NCBI RefSeq assembly: GCF_014138625.1
Contig: NZ_JACJHY010000004.1
Coordinates: 124,001-188,000 of the forward strand
DNA: 64,000 nt
Direction of reading: 5' to 3'
Source of the DNA: Aminobacter ciceronei
GTDB lineage: Bacteria; Pseudomonadota; Alphaproteobacteria; Rhizobiales; Rhizobiaceae
Below, one piece after another: positions 56,101 through 64,000 of this stretch (position 1 is its first letter; each line of letters starts with the position of its first letter). A program made the position numbers and the translations under genes. The notes under the pieces are model-generated. The model saw only the letters and a list, made by a program, of their open reading frames with translations. It was not told the DNA's origin and made no database searches.

Positions 56101-57763
56101 TTTTGAACTCTTCCCAGCCCATGTTGAAGCCGCGGGCCTTGCGCGCTTCGTCATAGATGGAGCGCATTCTGGTCAGGGCCTTGGCGACCCCGGCGCGCCC
56201 CCAGAATTTCACTTCACTTTCCAAGGCAATCTCACCCTCGCCGCGCGCAGTGTTGTCGAAATGGGAGCCGGTATCGACCAGGTCGGCCATGAGTGAGCGA
56301 TGAACGGCAGACGGACTGTCCAGGGCGCGCCGCAGCGGCCCGAGATGATCGCTGGCCGGGCCAGCCGTCCCGGCCTCTGCGGCGTTGTCGGCATCTTTGA
56401 TGTTGCCGTCCGCAGCGACGCCCGCGCTCTGTGCTTCGGCAATGCCCGCCCTGAAGTCAGCCGGCGCCGCGCCGTTGGTGTCGGCCTCGGCCAAGACACT
56501 GTCGACCGTGGCCAGCGGCTTTTCGCCCACAGCGTTGTCGACGTCTTTGATGTTTCCGTCTTCAGCAATGCCCGTGACCTGTTCTTCGGCAAGGCCCGCC
56601 CTGACTTCAGCCGGAGCCGCGCCGCTGTCGTCGGCCCCGGCCAATACACGGTCGACCGTGGCCAGCGGCTTGGCGCGCGCAGCATTGTCGACGTCTTTGA
56701 TGTTGCCGTCCGCTGCAGCTTCCGCGAGCTGTTTTTCGGCGACGCCCGCCCTGAAGTCGGCCGGCACAGCCCCGCTGCCGTCGGCCTCCGCCAAAACACG
56801 GTCGACAGTGGCGAGCAGCTTTTCGCCCGCAGCGTCGTCGCCGCCTTTAATGTTGCCGTTCGCAGCAGTGCCCGCGACCTGTTTTTCGGCGACGCCGGGC
56901 CTGAATTCAGCCGGCACAGCCCCACTGTCGTCGGCCGCGGCCAAAACACTGTCGACAGTGACCAGCGGCTCGGCGCGCGCGGCGTTGTCGGAGTCTTTGA
57001 TACCGCCGTTCGCAGCAGTGCCCGCGACCTGTTCTTCAGCAATGCCAGCCCTGAGTTCAGCCGGCACAGCCCCGCTGTCGTCGGCCTCGAACAAAACACG
57101 GTCGACAGTGGCCAGGGCCGCCTTGCGTTGAGATGCCGAAAACAATGCGCCGACACCCCCACCAAGGAGCGCGCCGAGAACCGCACCGCCACCGATGGCA
57201 AGCACGCTCTCTTCGAGAGGCCGCGTCTGCTGTGTTGCCTGCAGCGCCGTTTCGGACACGGTGGCCCCGAGCGCACCGGCAAAGCCGGTCGAGAGCGCCG
57301 TACGGGCGATGGTTGCACCGGTCGTTGCGCCACGCACCAGAGCCCCGCCCGGGAGGAGCGATGGCCAGTCGAACGCTTGAGCGCCGAATTGTGCAATTGT
57401 CGCAGTCCACCCGCCAGCTTCGAGAATGCGGTCGTCTTCCCGCTCCATGTCGATCTGGCTTTTCATGGCTGCGTGCGCGCGCCAGTTGCGCAGCGTGGTG
57501 AAGCGCTCCCAATGCGGTTCGTAAGCCGTGCCGCGAATGTCATTCCAGGCAGCTTCGCCTGTATAGCTCGCTTCGGGCGTCGTCCGATCGATGCCGGCCA
57601 GCTTGTTGTTGGCTGCCGAGCCGAACGTATTGCCATCTCGCCACGCTGCCCCGATCACCGTCGCCGTGTCGGGATCAAACTCCGGCTCGTCCATCTGCGT
57701 GTAGTCGAGCGCGCGGAAGGCGCCCAGCACAGGACGCTCATCGGGATACTCAATCTGCGGCAT
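53171..57763 (-). CDS. Giant phage ejection (gp16-like, polyvalent) protein
   Basis: 1530 codons. Order: N-terminal region with small hydrophobic stretches (residues 120-210), five 50-residue tandem repeats (217-466), long helical core, a RelA/SpoT-like domain at about 1000-1157 (ASHLTDVVRAGFVVETP, GYFDRKVILRFDD, GEVQLWE), an 85-codon stretch read antisense from an inserted ORF (about 1157-1241), and a conserved phage C-terminus (GIDEDMALRIAAQYSLFGQ, LPYWRW). It overlaps the lysozyme gene by 14 nt. Likely injected into the host with the DNA. Whether the insertion leaves it active is unknown. Confidence 0.8.
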   Translation of the reverse strand: MPQIEYPDERPVLGAFRALDYTQMDEPEFDPDTATVIGAAWRDGNTFGSAANNKLAGIDRTTPEASYTGEAAWNDIRGTAYEPHWERFTTLRNWRAHAAMKSQIDMEREDDRILEAGGWTATIAQFGAQAFDWPSLLPGGALVRGATTGATIARTALSTGFAGALGATVSETALQATQQTRPLEESVLAIGGGAVLGALLGGGVGALFSASQRKAALATVDRVLFEADDSGAVPAELRAGIAEEQVAGTAANGGIKDSDNAARAEPLVTVDSVLAAADDSGAVPAEFRPGVAEKQVAGTAANGNIKGGDDAAGEKLLATVDRVLAEADGSGAVPADFRAGVAEKQLAEAAADGNIKDVDNAARAKPLATVDRVLAGADDSGAAPAEVRAGLAEEQVTGIAEDGNIKDVDNAVGEKPLATVDSVLAEADTNGAAPADFRAGIAEAQSAGVAADGNIKDADNAAEAGTAGPASDHLGPLRRALDSPSAVHRSLMADLVDTGSHFDNTARGEGEIALESEVKFWGRAGVAKALTRMRSIYDEARKARGFNMGWEEFKIAVGKAMRQGDKSDNKAVHKAGVAWRKAVFYPLKQLAIKAGLLPAGVSDQGAILFLARFGNAPRLKAGEVRFKTIVRQWVDQQLARLEREADKMGKPARIKGVKPDALDQLAPEAEPNSHRFRSPGERADYVNGVVDDIFSQVTSRANQDMPFYDIVMSRHGLLAGRPFDIDLDLIEEFLEHDVELIGRRFARVVAADVQLARLDRRLGGPGKPTLQSQLSRLEDDYRQLREQVQASDMDEAAKAKALQDLTRRESSDIADVTAMRDLLRGQSGLDSRHTDFARVLRTAGLFEVMGRLGGMLVSSLGDAVRPAMVHGLGRYMNEGIAPLVTNLGAIKFAAADARRLYTVVKHLLRSRIAAMAGLTDPHAMIPPFEQLIDNMGTTFSRMTLLPFLTDVNTHVSSALVQNRILKNVLAASDGASLPARELVIGDFFEQPTVSLDELYAVVGKRQAELVAAGSEVAEATGSTFVNSGFKDKEKAAVKIARKGYDDASHLTDVVRAGFVVETPARADEVVAKLAERYDVLDEGWKKKTNGYFDRKVILRFDDGTVGEVQLWESNLRDAKFGRGEELYNLARDLDPTSEEFLKLEKEAEKLYSAARAAAGETWSSENIGGFSSPKLLKRSRQASSESTSAVSQTSMKSTGTQGELGLSMANAPASPMTAGRLSQFTKLVGRISDSLFGKSVTQPGIRGYAGLSAADRKYMEFVGIDEDMALRIAAQYSLFGQIEETVHIPLIGRWTDDEARRAFTAAVNKDVDTTVVTESLADVPLFAHTPEGRALQQFTSFALAANQRASMHGLQDGPGSFVSGTLGMSALGMLVYWLEAMESGSELAEDSETWIAAGLDRSGIMSVGMEINNAWEKLGGPGFHALASAGGQLPDPTAEARRPAARVADRDAYGSRLGPSFRLGTDAARLLGIPAHASSGDLAMLSGDVDRRSRMAPFLTLPYWRWIIEGGFGLPDDFRGVEPELTSLAA
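54040..54292 (+). mobile_element. Inserted W-D cassette (about 250 bp)
   Basis: The segment carrying the 80-aa ORF breaks the ejection gene between AARAAAG and the conserved part beginning RGYAGLSAADRKYMEF. The right edge (about 54292) is where similarity to the cargo-gene copies ends; the left edge is less sure. Flanking repeats were not found. Confidence 0.55.
54072..54314 (+). CDS. W-D domain ORF inserted antisense in the ejection gene
   Basis: 80 aa: RPTNLVNWDNRPAVIGEAGA, FAMLKPNSPWVPVDFMDVWE, then EEAWRERFKSFGELNPPMF. It is the same domain as the two C-terminal copies at 52351 and 52690, with long identical DNA runs. Its own AAGGAA ribosome site lies 6 nt before the ATG, and an A/T-rich stretch (54040-54065) could hold a promoter. 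Homology to the other copies ends near 54292; the last residues are borrowed from the ejection gene's antisense strand. Confidence 0.6.
   Translation: MRPTNLVNWDNRPAVIGEAGAFAMLKPNSPWVPVDFMDVWETADVLSEEAWRERFKSFGELNPPMFSLDQVSPAAARAAE
56366..57115 (-). repeat. Five in-frame 150-bp tandem repeats
   Basis: Exactly 150 bp per unit, coding for units like LATVDRVLAEADDSGAVPAE followed by FRAGVAEEQVAGTAANGNIK and DVDNAARAKP. Units differ at scattered positions, so they are not recent copies but have kept period and frame. Confidence 0.95.
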
Positions 57764-60410
57764 CGTCGCTCCACATGGCGTCGTTCATCGCATGACCGAA
57801 GGTGATTGGCAGTTTCTCGGGATCGAAGGTTGGCTTTGCCGGAGTCTCAAGCGGTCGCTTTCGGATTGTTTCGGACTGGGATCGGCCAAGCTCGCGGGCA
57901 GCTTCGGCCGCGCGTGCCTTCATCCAGTCGGGGCCGACGGTTGCCTCGAGCGCACGCATCGCTGCAGCATCGCCGGCGCGTGTCGCATCACTCGCAGCAT
58001 CCTGGCGCGCGCGCTCGGCCATGGAGAGCTTGCCGAGCTTGTCGCTGTATCGCTTGAAGGTCGCAGCATCGACACCCCATGGCGGGCCGAAGACCTCACT
58101 GAACTGCGTCTGGCCGCCTGACGTGTATTGATAGAACAGGCGATAGCGTGGGGGGCGTTTTGCCTCGATGTCGGCACGCGTCTTGTCGGACGCCAGGATC
58201 GCGACGTTCTCGACCTTCCGGCCGAGCTTGGCGGCGTAGTCGCTGGCGGTCTTCATGGCATCTTCGCGCAGATAGTCGAGGCTGCCGCCGATCGCCGGAT
58301 AGTGCAACTCGGGCGGCATCCGCATCAGATTCGGAGAGCCCGAAACGTTGCTGACGTTCCAACGGCGCTTGAGGTCGGTGAGCGCCGCGGCCTTCGCCGC
58401 AGCGGCATCGCCGCCATATTCGTAGAACTTTTCTTCGGCGATCTCGCGATATTCGGCCAGCAGACCGTTGGGCTGTTGCGGGACGATGCCGGCGCCGGGC
58501 GCCGAAGACAACCAGCCCGGGTCAAAGGAGCTCGTCACATCAGAGACGCTCAGATACTTGATGAACCTGGCCGCCTTGGTCTTCAGCACTTCGCGATTGG
58601 CCATCATCAACGGATCGGACGCGGCGAGAATGCGGGTTGCTGCTTCTTCGCCGCTGAGGCCGAGATCAACGACCATGTGGCGGAAGACGCCGAGCTTTTC
58701 GCGCGCCTGTGCACCACCTTCGAAGGCGCCGAACGAAACGGGCGCAAGAGGTTCGAGCGTGTCGGCCTTCGACATGGCCGCCGCGAAAGTCGCCGGATCG
58801 GTCGACGCCACACCCTTGCGAATATCAGCCTGCACGCTCTTCGGGATGTAGCCGGTGCGCGCGACAAACTCTGATGTGATTGCATTCTGCTGGACGGCAT
58901 CTTCGGCTGCGGCAAAGAGCTTGTCATAGGTCTTGTCGGCAATGCTGGTCTGGTCGCTGTCGAAGCTGTCGACGTCGACCTTGCCGCCGGCCAGGGCGCC
59001 GATCATCGCATTGACGCCGCCGCTTTCCTGCTGCGCGACGCGGAGGGTCGTCACGAGGTCGGCCTTGTCGCTGCTTTCGAGCGTCGCGTCGGCCAGGATC
59101 ACGCTTTCCCGAACCGTGTCCGGCTCGGTGGCAATCAGGTCATTATAGCGCTGCTTCGTCGTTGCGCGCTGCCGCGTGACCTGCTGGCTGTGTTCCGTCT
59201 CGCCCCATGACGCCAATTGGTCCCGGCGGTCATACGGAATCTTGTCGAGGTCGGCGTCTTCAGCCTGCGGGTTCTCGCCTGCAATACGAAGCGCGTTGTC
59301 ACGCCGCCCCGTCCAATTGTGCGCGCCCCGCGCATTGCTGGCAGACCATCCCGCCGGTCGCTCGTAACCGGTGAAGGCTGCAGCGGCGTCTTCTGCGTTC
59401 GTCGACCGCGCGAGATTTTCGCCTGCCGCGCGCTCGCTCGTGCGCAACTCGTGATCAATGAAATCGATCTGGGTATCGAAGTCGTGCCAGTCAGTGCCTT
59501 GCGATGCAGCGAACGCCTTGAGCGCCTGCGCGCGCTTTCCGTTCCATTGGGCAATGCCAATGCTGTCCGAGCCGTCGCTTCCGTCGCCAGCGTTGCGGGC
59601 CTGTGTATTGAGGCTGACGCCGGACTCCGCTTGCAGGTTGCCGACGATGCCTGCCGCCTGGTGCGGCGCCCAACCCTTCGCAATCAGGCGCTGATAGGCT
59701 CGCCCGACACGCCCGCCAACCGGAGCGCGCATCTGAGATACTGCAGCGGCCGGATCCTGCTGGAATGTCCAGCGCCACTTGCTTTCGGCGGCGTCGGCTT
59801 CCCACTGCTGCCGGCGCGCCGCCTTCCACGGCTCGGGCATGTCAGTCGAATTGATCGCCTCCAGCCCCGCGCGCTTGAGCTGTACAAAATCGGCGGCATT
59901 GTTCTTAATCTGCGTGCGGTAAGCGTCGAGGTTGGTGTTGGTGGTGCGGTCGTAATAGGCGCCCTTGGCGTTTCGCTCGTATTCGTCAGCCTTCTCATAA
60001 AGCGAATTGCCGCGGGACAGAATGTTGTTCAGGTATCCCGTCTGGGCGTCCTTGGTCAGGCCTTCGAAATTGGCTTTGGCGAAGTCGTTAGCGCGCTGCT
60101 GGTGGCCTTCCATGAACTGGCGGGTGAAGCCGATGCCGCTTTCCGAGCTGTCCTCACGCGCCTTGAGGAAACGCTGTTCCTCATCGGCGAGAAACCGGGT
60201 CAGGCTGGTCGAGACAGCGTTGGAACGGTCGTGGGCGACGTCGATCTTTTCGCGCTCGGCAAGCTCTTGCAGGCTGTAGCTCGCCTGCACGACGGCCTGG
60301 CCGGCGTCGGCAAGGGCAGCCCCCACCATCGGCGTCGGCCCGGCATTGGCGATGCGGCCCGAACGCGGATCGGCGTAAGCGACGTCGCGTGCTGTGGGAA
60401 TGGTCACCAT
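57750..60410 (-). CDS. Phage ejection protein with tail-lysozyme domain
   Basis: 886 aa. The N-terminal third is helical. A phage tail-type lysozyme domain follows at about 240-385 (RLIAKGWAPHQAAGIVGNLQ with catalytic Glu in AESGV, then SIGIAQWNGKRAQALKAF and YERPAGW). The rest is long and helical, as in virion internal proteins. It probably opens the cell wall during DNA ejection. ATG 60410; the longer frame from 60617 overlaps the previous gene and looks non-coding. Confidence 0.85.
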   Translation of the reverse strand: MVTIPTARDVAYADPRSGRIANAGPTPMVGAALADAGQAVVQASYSLQELAEREKIDVAHDRSNAVSTSLTRFLADEEQRFLKAREDSSESGIGFTRQFMEGHQQRANDFAKANFEGLTKDAQTGYLNNILSRGNSLYEKADEYERNAKGAYYDRTTNTNLDAYRTQIKNNAADFVQLKRAGLEAINSTDMPEPWKAARRQQWEADAAESKWRWTFQQDPAAAVSQMRAPVGGRVGRAYQRLIAKGWAPHQAAGIVGNLQAESGVSLNTQARNAGDGSDGSDSIGIAQWNGKRAQALKAFAASQGTDWHDFDTQIDFIDHELRTSERAAGENLARSTNAEDAAAAFTGYERPAGWSASNARGAHNWTGRRDNALRIAGENPQAEDADLDKIPYDRRDQLASWGETEHSQQVTRQRATTKQRYNDLIATEPDTVRESVILADATLESSDKADLVTTLRVAQQESGGVNAMIGALAGGKVDVDSFDSDQTSIADKTYDKLFAAAEDAVQQNAITSEFVARTGYIPKSVQADIRKGVASTDPATFAAAMSKADTLEPLAPVSFGAFEGGAQAREKLGVFRHMVVDLGLSGEEAATRILAASDPLMMANREVLKTKAARFIKYLSVSDVTSSFDPGWLSSAPGAGIVPQQPNGLLAEYREIAEEKFYEYGGDAAAAKAAALTDLKRRWNVSNVSGSPNLMRMPPELHYPAIGGSLDYLREDAMKTASDYAAKLGRKVENVAILASDKTRADIEAKRPPRYRLFYQYTSGGQTQFSEVFGPPWGVDAATFKRYSDKLGKLSMAERARQDAASDATRAGDAAAMRALEATVGPDWMKARAAEAARELGRSQSETIRKRPLETPAKPTFDPEKLPITFGHAMNDAMWSDDAAD

Positions 60411-60417
60411 GCGCTGT

Positions 60418-60951
60418 TCACCTGGGGGCGTTGTAGGGGAGAGAGACCGAGCTCCGGTCCTGCGTCTTCTTGTTGCTTTCGCCGAACCGGCTGAACAAAG
60501 ACGACATGCCGGAGAACAGCGAACCGGCCGCCCGGATGCGTGCCGCGCGCATGGCGCTCTCGGCGTTGTAGCCGGCGACCTTGGCGGCGTCGTTGTAGCC
60601 GCGCGCCTGCTGGTCACCCTTGTAGATGTCGGTTTCCGCCGCGAGCCGCACCCGCTCCGACGTGTCGTCCATGATGTCGATGACCGAGGGATCGGTCATG
60701 TTGCCGCCCGAGCCGGCAATGGCCGCCTGCTGCTGCGACAGAAGCTGCCGGCCATCGCGATAGCGGGCCATGGCGTCGCGCTGGCTTGCCGCCGCAGCCT
60801 CGTCGGCCTGCTGGGCAGCAACCTTCTGTTCGTACTGGAAGCGGGCCTTCTGTTCGCGGCCCTCCTGCATGGCGCCGGCAACCGACATGATCGTGCCGCC
60901 GATGCTGGCGATCGTGCCGATCGCCCCAAGAACAGGTGTCAGGAAACCCAT
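60418..60951 (-). CDS. Internal virion protein, gp14-like
   Basis: 177 aa. A hydrophobic N-terminus (FLTPVLGAIGTIASIGGTIMSVAGAM) and a long Ala/Gln-rich helix (QADEAAAASQRDAMARYRDG, LSQQQAAIAGSGG), as in T7 gp14, the outer-membrane part of the ejection channel. ATG 60951 overlaps the end of the gp13-like gene by 13 nt. The order with the two larger ejection genes matches T7. Confidence 0.82.
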   Translation of the reverse strand: MGFLTPVLGAIGTIASIGGTIMSVAGAMQEGREQKARFQYEQKVAAQQADEAAAASQRDAMARYRDGRQLLSQQQAAIAGSGGNMTDPSVIDIMDDTSERVRLAAETDIYKGDQQARGYNDAAKVAGYNAESAMRAARIRAAGSLFSGMSSLFSRFGESNKKTQDRSSVSLPYNAPR

Positions 60952-61304
60952 TGCCAAACCACCTTTCCATCCAAGATCTCGTCAGTCGGCCTGAAGCCGA
61001 GCTTCAGCATCAGCGCTTCGGCGCGGGGGATCGCGGTGTCGCATGTCGCCTTGATGACGCGGGCACCGCTTGCCTTGACCTCCGCCAGCACCTGAAGGAT
61101 GTGGCGGAAGATGAATGGCTTGCGCATGGCCGCCGGCACCTCGAGGAAGGCCATCCACTCGCCCTCACCCGTCTCGATGACGCAGCCGAAACCGGCGAGC
61201 AGGCGACGGCGCCACAGCGCGCGGCCGACCCACCGGCTTGTTACCTGCACGCCGCCATAGAAGCGGGCGAAGTCGATGTCGTCGGCGGGCCTGATGTCAG
61301 CCAT
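60939..61304 (-). CDS. Internal virion protein, gp13-like (GNAT-like fold)
   Basis: 121 aa: MADIRPADDIDFARFYGG, GFGCVIETGEGEWMAFLEVP, then AEALMLKLGFRPTDEILDGK, the pattern of a truncated acetyltransferase-like protein found as gp13 in T7-type phages. Overlaps the tail tubular gene by 8 nt and the gp14-like gene by 13 nt. Confidence 0.78.
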   Translation of the reverse strand: MADIRPADDIDFARFYGGVQVTSRWVGRALWRRRLLAGFGCVIETGEGEWMAFLEVPAAMRKPFIFRHILQVLAEVKASGARVIKATCDTAIPRAEALMLKLGFRPTDEILDGKVVWQWVS

Positions 61305-63969
61305 TGGTCTTCACATCCATCACCAGCGAGCCGGCGGTGAACGGATAGGGCGAGCGATGTTCGAGGCAGAGCCGGCTGTCGGTGTCCCAGTCGCTCGACA
61401 CCGACATCATGTCGGCGTCGAAGCTGGTGAACAGTCTGTTTGCCGCGATCGGCTTGTCGCCCTTGGTCACCGTCAGCCGGTGCAGGCTGTCGAAGGTGTT
61501 GCCCACGTGCAGGCCGTCCAGCATGGTGTAGACCAGATACATGCCGAGCTGCGACACGCGTTTCTTGCGGAACAGTGCGGTGCCGTTGGCAGCGCCATAA
61601 GCCAGCTTGGTCGACTGCCAGCGCCCGACATAAGGGAGGCCGATCACCACTGCCCGGCCGGCCGGCTGCGGCGGCAGCACCACCTGCCCCGAGACAACGG
61701 GATAGAGGTTGTCCTGGTCATGCAGGGCCGCACCGTCGAGCCAGACGGTGACGCCCTTGCCGTTGAGATGCGGCACGGCAAATGTCGTCTGCCCCGCCGT
61801 GGTTGTGAAGCGCCTGAAACCGTCGGCCAGGCAGTTCACCTTGCCGCCGCGGCAGTCCTTCAGGTCGGCCAGCCTTTCCAGGCGTTGCGTGCCGTTGCGG
61901 AGCATGGCGAAATAGACATTGTCCTGGCCCTTGCCGCGACAGGCGATGACCTGCTTGAACGCACCGTCGGTGACGACGCGCGACCAGGCGACCACCTTCT
62001 CCGAAGGGCGATAGGTCAAGGCGCGGGCCTCGCCGTTTTCGAGGATGAACCAAACCACCGTGTCGGGCTGGCGCTGCACGGCCATGCTGACGATGGGCGA
62101 GCCGCCGCAGACCTCCTCATGCATCGCCATCAGGTCCATGGCGCTGTAATCGAGCGTGCCCTGCTCGGCGATCAGCGCAAAGACCCTGAGGCCGGTGCTC
62201 TGCACGAAGATGCCGTCCTTGTCGCATTTGACCGCGCGCAGGTCGTAGCTGCCTTGCGTCGAGCCATCGACGGGAAACCAGCTCGACGCCGTCAGCGGCT
62301 CGTCGAAGCTCGACGACTTGATCGAGATCTCGGAATTGTCGGTGCCGGCGATGAGCCGCTGCAGGCCGAGCAGCCAGAGGATGCCCCTGTCGGTGCTGGC
62401 GCCGATCGAGCGGTAGATGGGCGCGCTGTCGCCCTCGACATTGTCGTTGAAGCTGTGGAAGGCATCGGGCACAGAGCCGTGCACGAAGTCGCCCTTGCCC
62501 CAGTAGAGCCGGCCGCCGAAGGCCTCGATGCCCCACGGCCAGCCGTCGAAGTCCGACCAGGTCGAAAAGTCCCATTCGAAGGTCGGGCTCAGCGAATAGA
62601 AGCGGCTCAACACTTCGACGTTGGCAACGGTGGCGCTGCCATAGGCAGTCATGCGGGCAATGCCGACCTGGCTGCCGCCGGTGTAGACCAGCGCGGTGTC
62701 GATGGTGCCGCTGGTGAAGGTGACGGCGACGAAGCGGAAGAACTTGACGACGTTGTTGTCGGGGTCGCGGTAGTTGGTCGGGCCGGTGTTGGCCGCATAG
62801 GTGCTCACCGTGCTCCAGGCGCCGGGATTGCCGCTGCCGTCATCGGTGGCGACCTCGAGCCGGACCGAACCCGCCCAGATGCCGGAGACCTGGAAGCTGA
62901 AATCGCGTGCCGCATTGACGCCGGACACGCGGATCGAGGCGCCATTTGCCGGGGCGGCGGTGAAACTCTCCTGCACCGTCTGGCCGGACTGGAACAGGCG
63001 GAACAGGCGGCCGACCATGCTCGCTTCGAACAGCGGCCGGCTGGCCGTCAGCGTGCCGTTGCCGGTGTAGACGGACGGCGTCAGCGCCACCGTGCCGTCG
63101 GCTGACACAAAGGGGCCGTCGTCGACCTTGTAGCGCTGGATGCCCCAGCTGGTGTCGCCACGGCGCTGGATCTCACGCTGCTGGAACTGGCGCGAGGCGA
63201 GATAGAGCACGTCGATATTCTGCTTGTGCCGGGGGGCTGCGAGATCGGCCGTGGTCCATGGCGTCGAAATGACAAGCGTTCCCGGCGCATCGATCTGGCA
63301 GCGGGCGACCAGCGCCTGGCGCGCCTTGTCGGTGTAGATCTCGAGATGGATGCTGGCGCTGTTGGGCGTGAAGGCGATCGAATGGTCGCCGTCGTCGAGG
63401 ATCGACAGCGGCAGGATGTCGCTGGCGCCTGCGGACGAGCCGATATGCACCCAGACCGGGCCGCGGACAATTTCGACACGCAGGCCGTGTTCCTTGCCCT
63501 GGTCGCCGGCTGCCACCGATATCGTCTGGCGCGCCGCCGCCCTGCCCTGGGTGGTGCCGGTCAGCACCAGATTGCCGCCCGCGACATTTGCCGAAGCGCC
63601 GACGGCGCTGGCATTGGTCCAGCCGGTGAAGGAATTGAAGTCGCCATTGGTAATCGTGGTCGAGACGGCGACACGCGAGACGAAGGCATTGTCCTTCAAG
63701 ACCCGCATCTCGTTGTTCGACAGGATCGGCACCAGCATCGAGGCATTCGAGCCGGCGAAGGAATATTCGAGCAGCCGGACATCCCCGAGATCGATGTCGG
63801 CAATGTGCTCGAGGCCGGGCCGCAGCGTCATCGAGCCGACGACACGCGGCAAGATGTTGGAGCTCAGCGCCGAGGCGAACTGCATGCGCTCGAGGTCGAG
63901 GCGCGACAGCGCTTCCTCGCCGATCTCGCCGCCGTTCAGGGAATAGACTGGGGCCGAAACGCGCGGCAT
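61297..63969 (-). CDS. Tail tubular protein B-like (gp12-like nozzle)
   Basis: 890 aa, beta-rich. Start PRVSAPVYSLNGGEIGEEAL and SSNILPRVVGSMTLRPGLEH, typical of podoviral nozzle (stabilisation) proteins; further on GRLYWGKGDFVHGSVPDAFH and LWLLGLQRLIAGTDNSEISI, the propeller-like region. Its ATG shares one base with the preceding gene's stop (TGATG). Confidence 0.85.
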   Translation of the reverse strand: MPRVSAPVYSLNGGEIGEEALSRLDLERMQFASALSSNILPRVVGSMTLRPGLEHIADIDLGDVRLLEYSFAGSNASMLVPILSNNEMRVLKDNAFVSRVAVSTTITNGDFNSFTGWTNASAVGASANVAGGNLVLTGTTQGRAAARQTISVAAGDQGKEHGLRVEIVRGPVWVHIGSSAGASDILPLSILDDGDHSIAFTPNSASIHLEIYTDKARQALVARCQIDAPGTLVISTPWTTADLAAPRHKQNIDVLYLASRQFQQREIQRRGDTSWGIQRYKVDDGPFVSADGTVALTPSVYTGNGTLTASRPLFEASMVGRLFRLFQSGQTVQESFTAAPANGASIRVSGVNAARDFSFQVSGIWAGSVRLEVATDDGSGNPGAWSTVSTYAANTGPTNYRDPDNNVVKFFRFVAVTFTSGTIDTALVYTGGSQVGIARMTAYGSATVANVEVLSRFYSLSPTFEWDFSTWSDFDGWPWGIEAFGGRLYWGKGDFVHGSVPDAFHSFNDNVEGDSAPIYRSIGASTDRGILWLLGLQRLIAGTDNSEISIKSSSFDEPLTASSWFPVDGSTQGSYDLRAVKCDKDGIFVQSTGLRVFALIAEQGTLDYSAMDLMAMHEEVCGGSPIVSMAVQRQPDTVVWFILENGEARALTYRPSEKVVAWSRVVTDGAFKQVIACRGKGQDNVYFAMLRNGTQRLERLADLKDCRGGKVNCLADGFRRFTTTAGQTTFAVPHLNGKGVTVWLDGAALHDQDNLYPVVSGQVVLPPQPAGRAVVIGLPYVGRWQSTKLAYGAANGTALFRKKRVSQLGMYLVYTMLDGLHVGNTFDSLHRLTVTKGDKPIAANRLFTSFDADMMSVSSDWDTDSRLCLEHRSPYPFTAGSLVMDVKTNG

Positions 63970-64000
63970 CAGACCTCCCCCTCGCCAAAGCTGATCTGGC
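63969..64000 (-). CDS. 3' end of a phage tail gene (partial)
   Basis: Only the last nine codons are in the window (QISFGEGEV, stop at 63969-63971). In T7 order this would be the gp11-like tail tubular A protein. Placement rests on position alone. Confidence 0.4.
   Translation of the reverse strand, partial: QISFGEGEV

Larger units (their letters stand above)
43058..64000 (-). mobile_element. T7-like podoviral prophage (right end outside window)
   Basis: A leftward late-gene block in the T7 order: tail tubular B-like, gp13-, gp14-, lysozyme/gp15- and gp16-like ejection proteins, tail fibre, accessory genes, endolysin, lysis genes and a final terminator at 43058-43086. Rightward cargo genes interrupt it at 45284-47801 and 51238-52980. 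The left limit is set by the terminator; no attachment site or integrase is visible, and capsid, terminase and replication genes would lie beyond 64000. Confidence 0.85.

Noticed and set aside
61276..63105. 609-codon open frame antisense to the tail tubular gene
   Set aside because: Shadow; the sense frame carries clear phage nozzle motifs and overlaps its neighbours properly.

Overview
The window looks like the chromosome of a GC-rich alphaproteobacterium of the order Hyphomicrobiales (Mesorhizobium/Aminobacter-like). The pointers are a complete general L-amino-acid transporter operon (aapJQMP), a CIRCE-controlled groESL, EcfG-type general-stress promoters (GGAAC-N16-CGTT) and Omp25-like beta-barrel proteins. 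This placement comes from gene content and style only; no rRNA or tRNA gene is visible.

1-27 kb is mostly ordinary core genome: an efflux fusion protein with its MarR regulator, a DsbA-like oxidoreductase, groESL, a DeoR regulator divergent from a small nucleoside-transferase-like gene, a MATE exporter, a patatin lipoprotein, an EthD-like gene, csbD, a TetR/NIPSNAP divergent pair, fumC, two DoxX genes, ppk-ppx, a flavoprotein monooxygenase, aapJQMP, a PAP2 phosphatase and metC. Several operators and terminators can be read directly.

27-43 kb is a mosaic accessory region. Its core is an arsenite-oxidation locus: aioX-aioS-aioR (leftward) and aioB-aioA (rightward), divided by a sigma-54 promoter with two matching upstream palindromes that probably bind AioR. 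The locus is bordered by gene remnants: a class B3 metallo-beta-lactamase fragment on the left, and a moeA stub and an omp fragment on the right. Around it lie three omp25-like genes sharing one upstream palindrome (GAAC-N8-GTTC), several leftward terminator-like hairpins of one family, a fragment of a prophage lysis gene, an SRAP protease, secreted Cys-rich proteins and an inverse-autotransporter-type barrel with a beta-helix domain.

43-64 kb (running off the right edge) is a T7-like podoviral prophage, read leftwards: end of a tail gene, a tail tubular B-like protein, gp13-, gp14-, gp15/lysozyme- and gp16-like ejection proteins, tail fibre and its helpers, a glycosyltransferase, endolysin, and a compact lysis cassette of tiny overlapping genes ending in a terminator. 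Rightward cargo genes interrupt it. One set sits between decayed copies of the endolysin 5' end. Another encodes a membrane protein with two copies of a W-D domain; a third copy of that domain lies antisense inside the 1530-codon ejection-protein gene without breaking its frame. This recurring domain is the most unusual object in the window.
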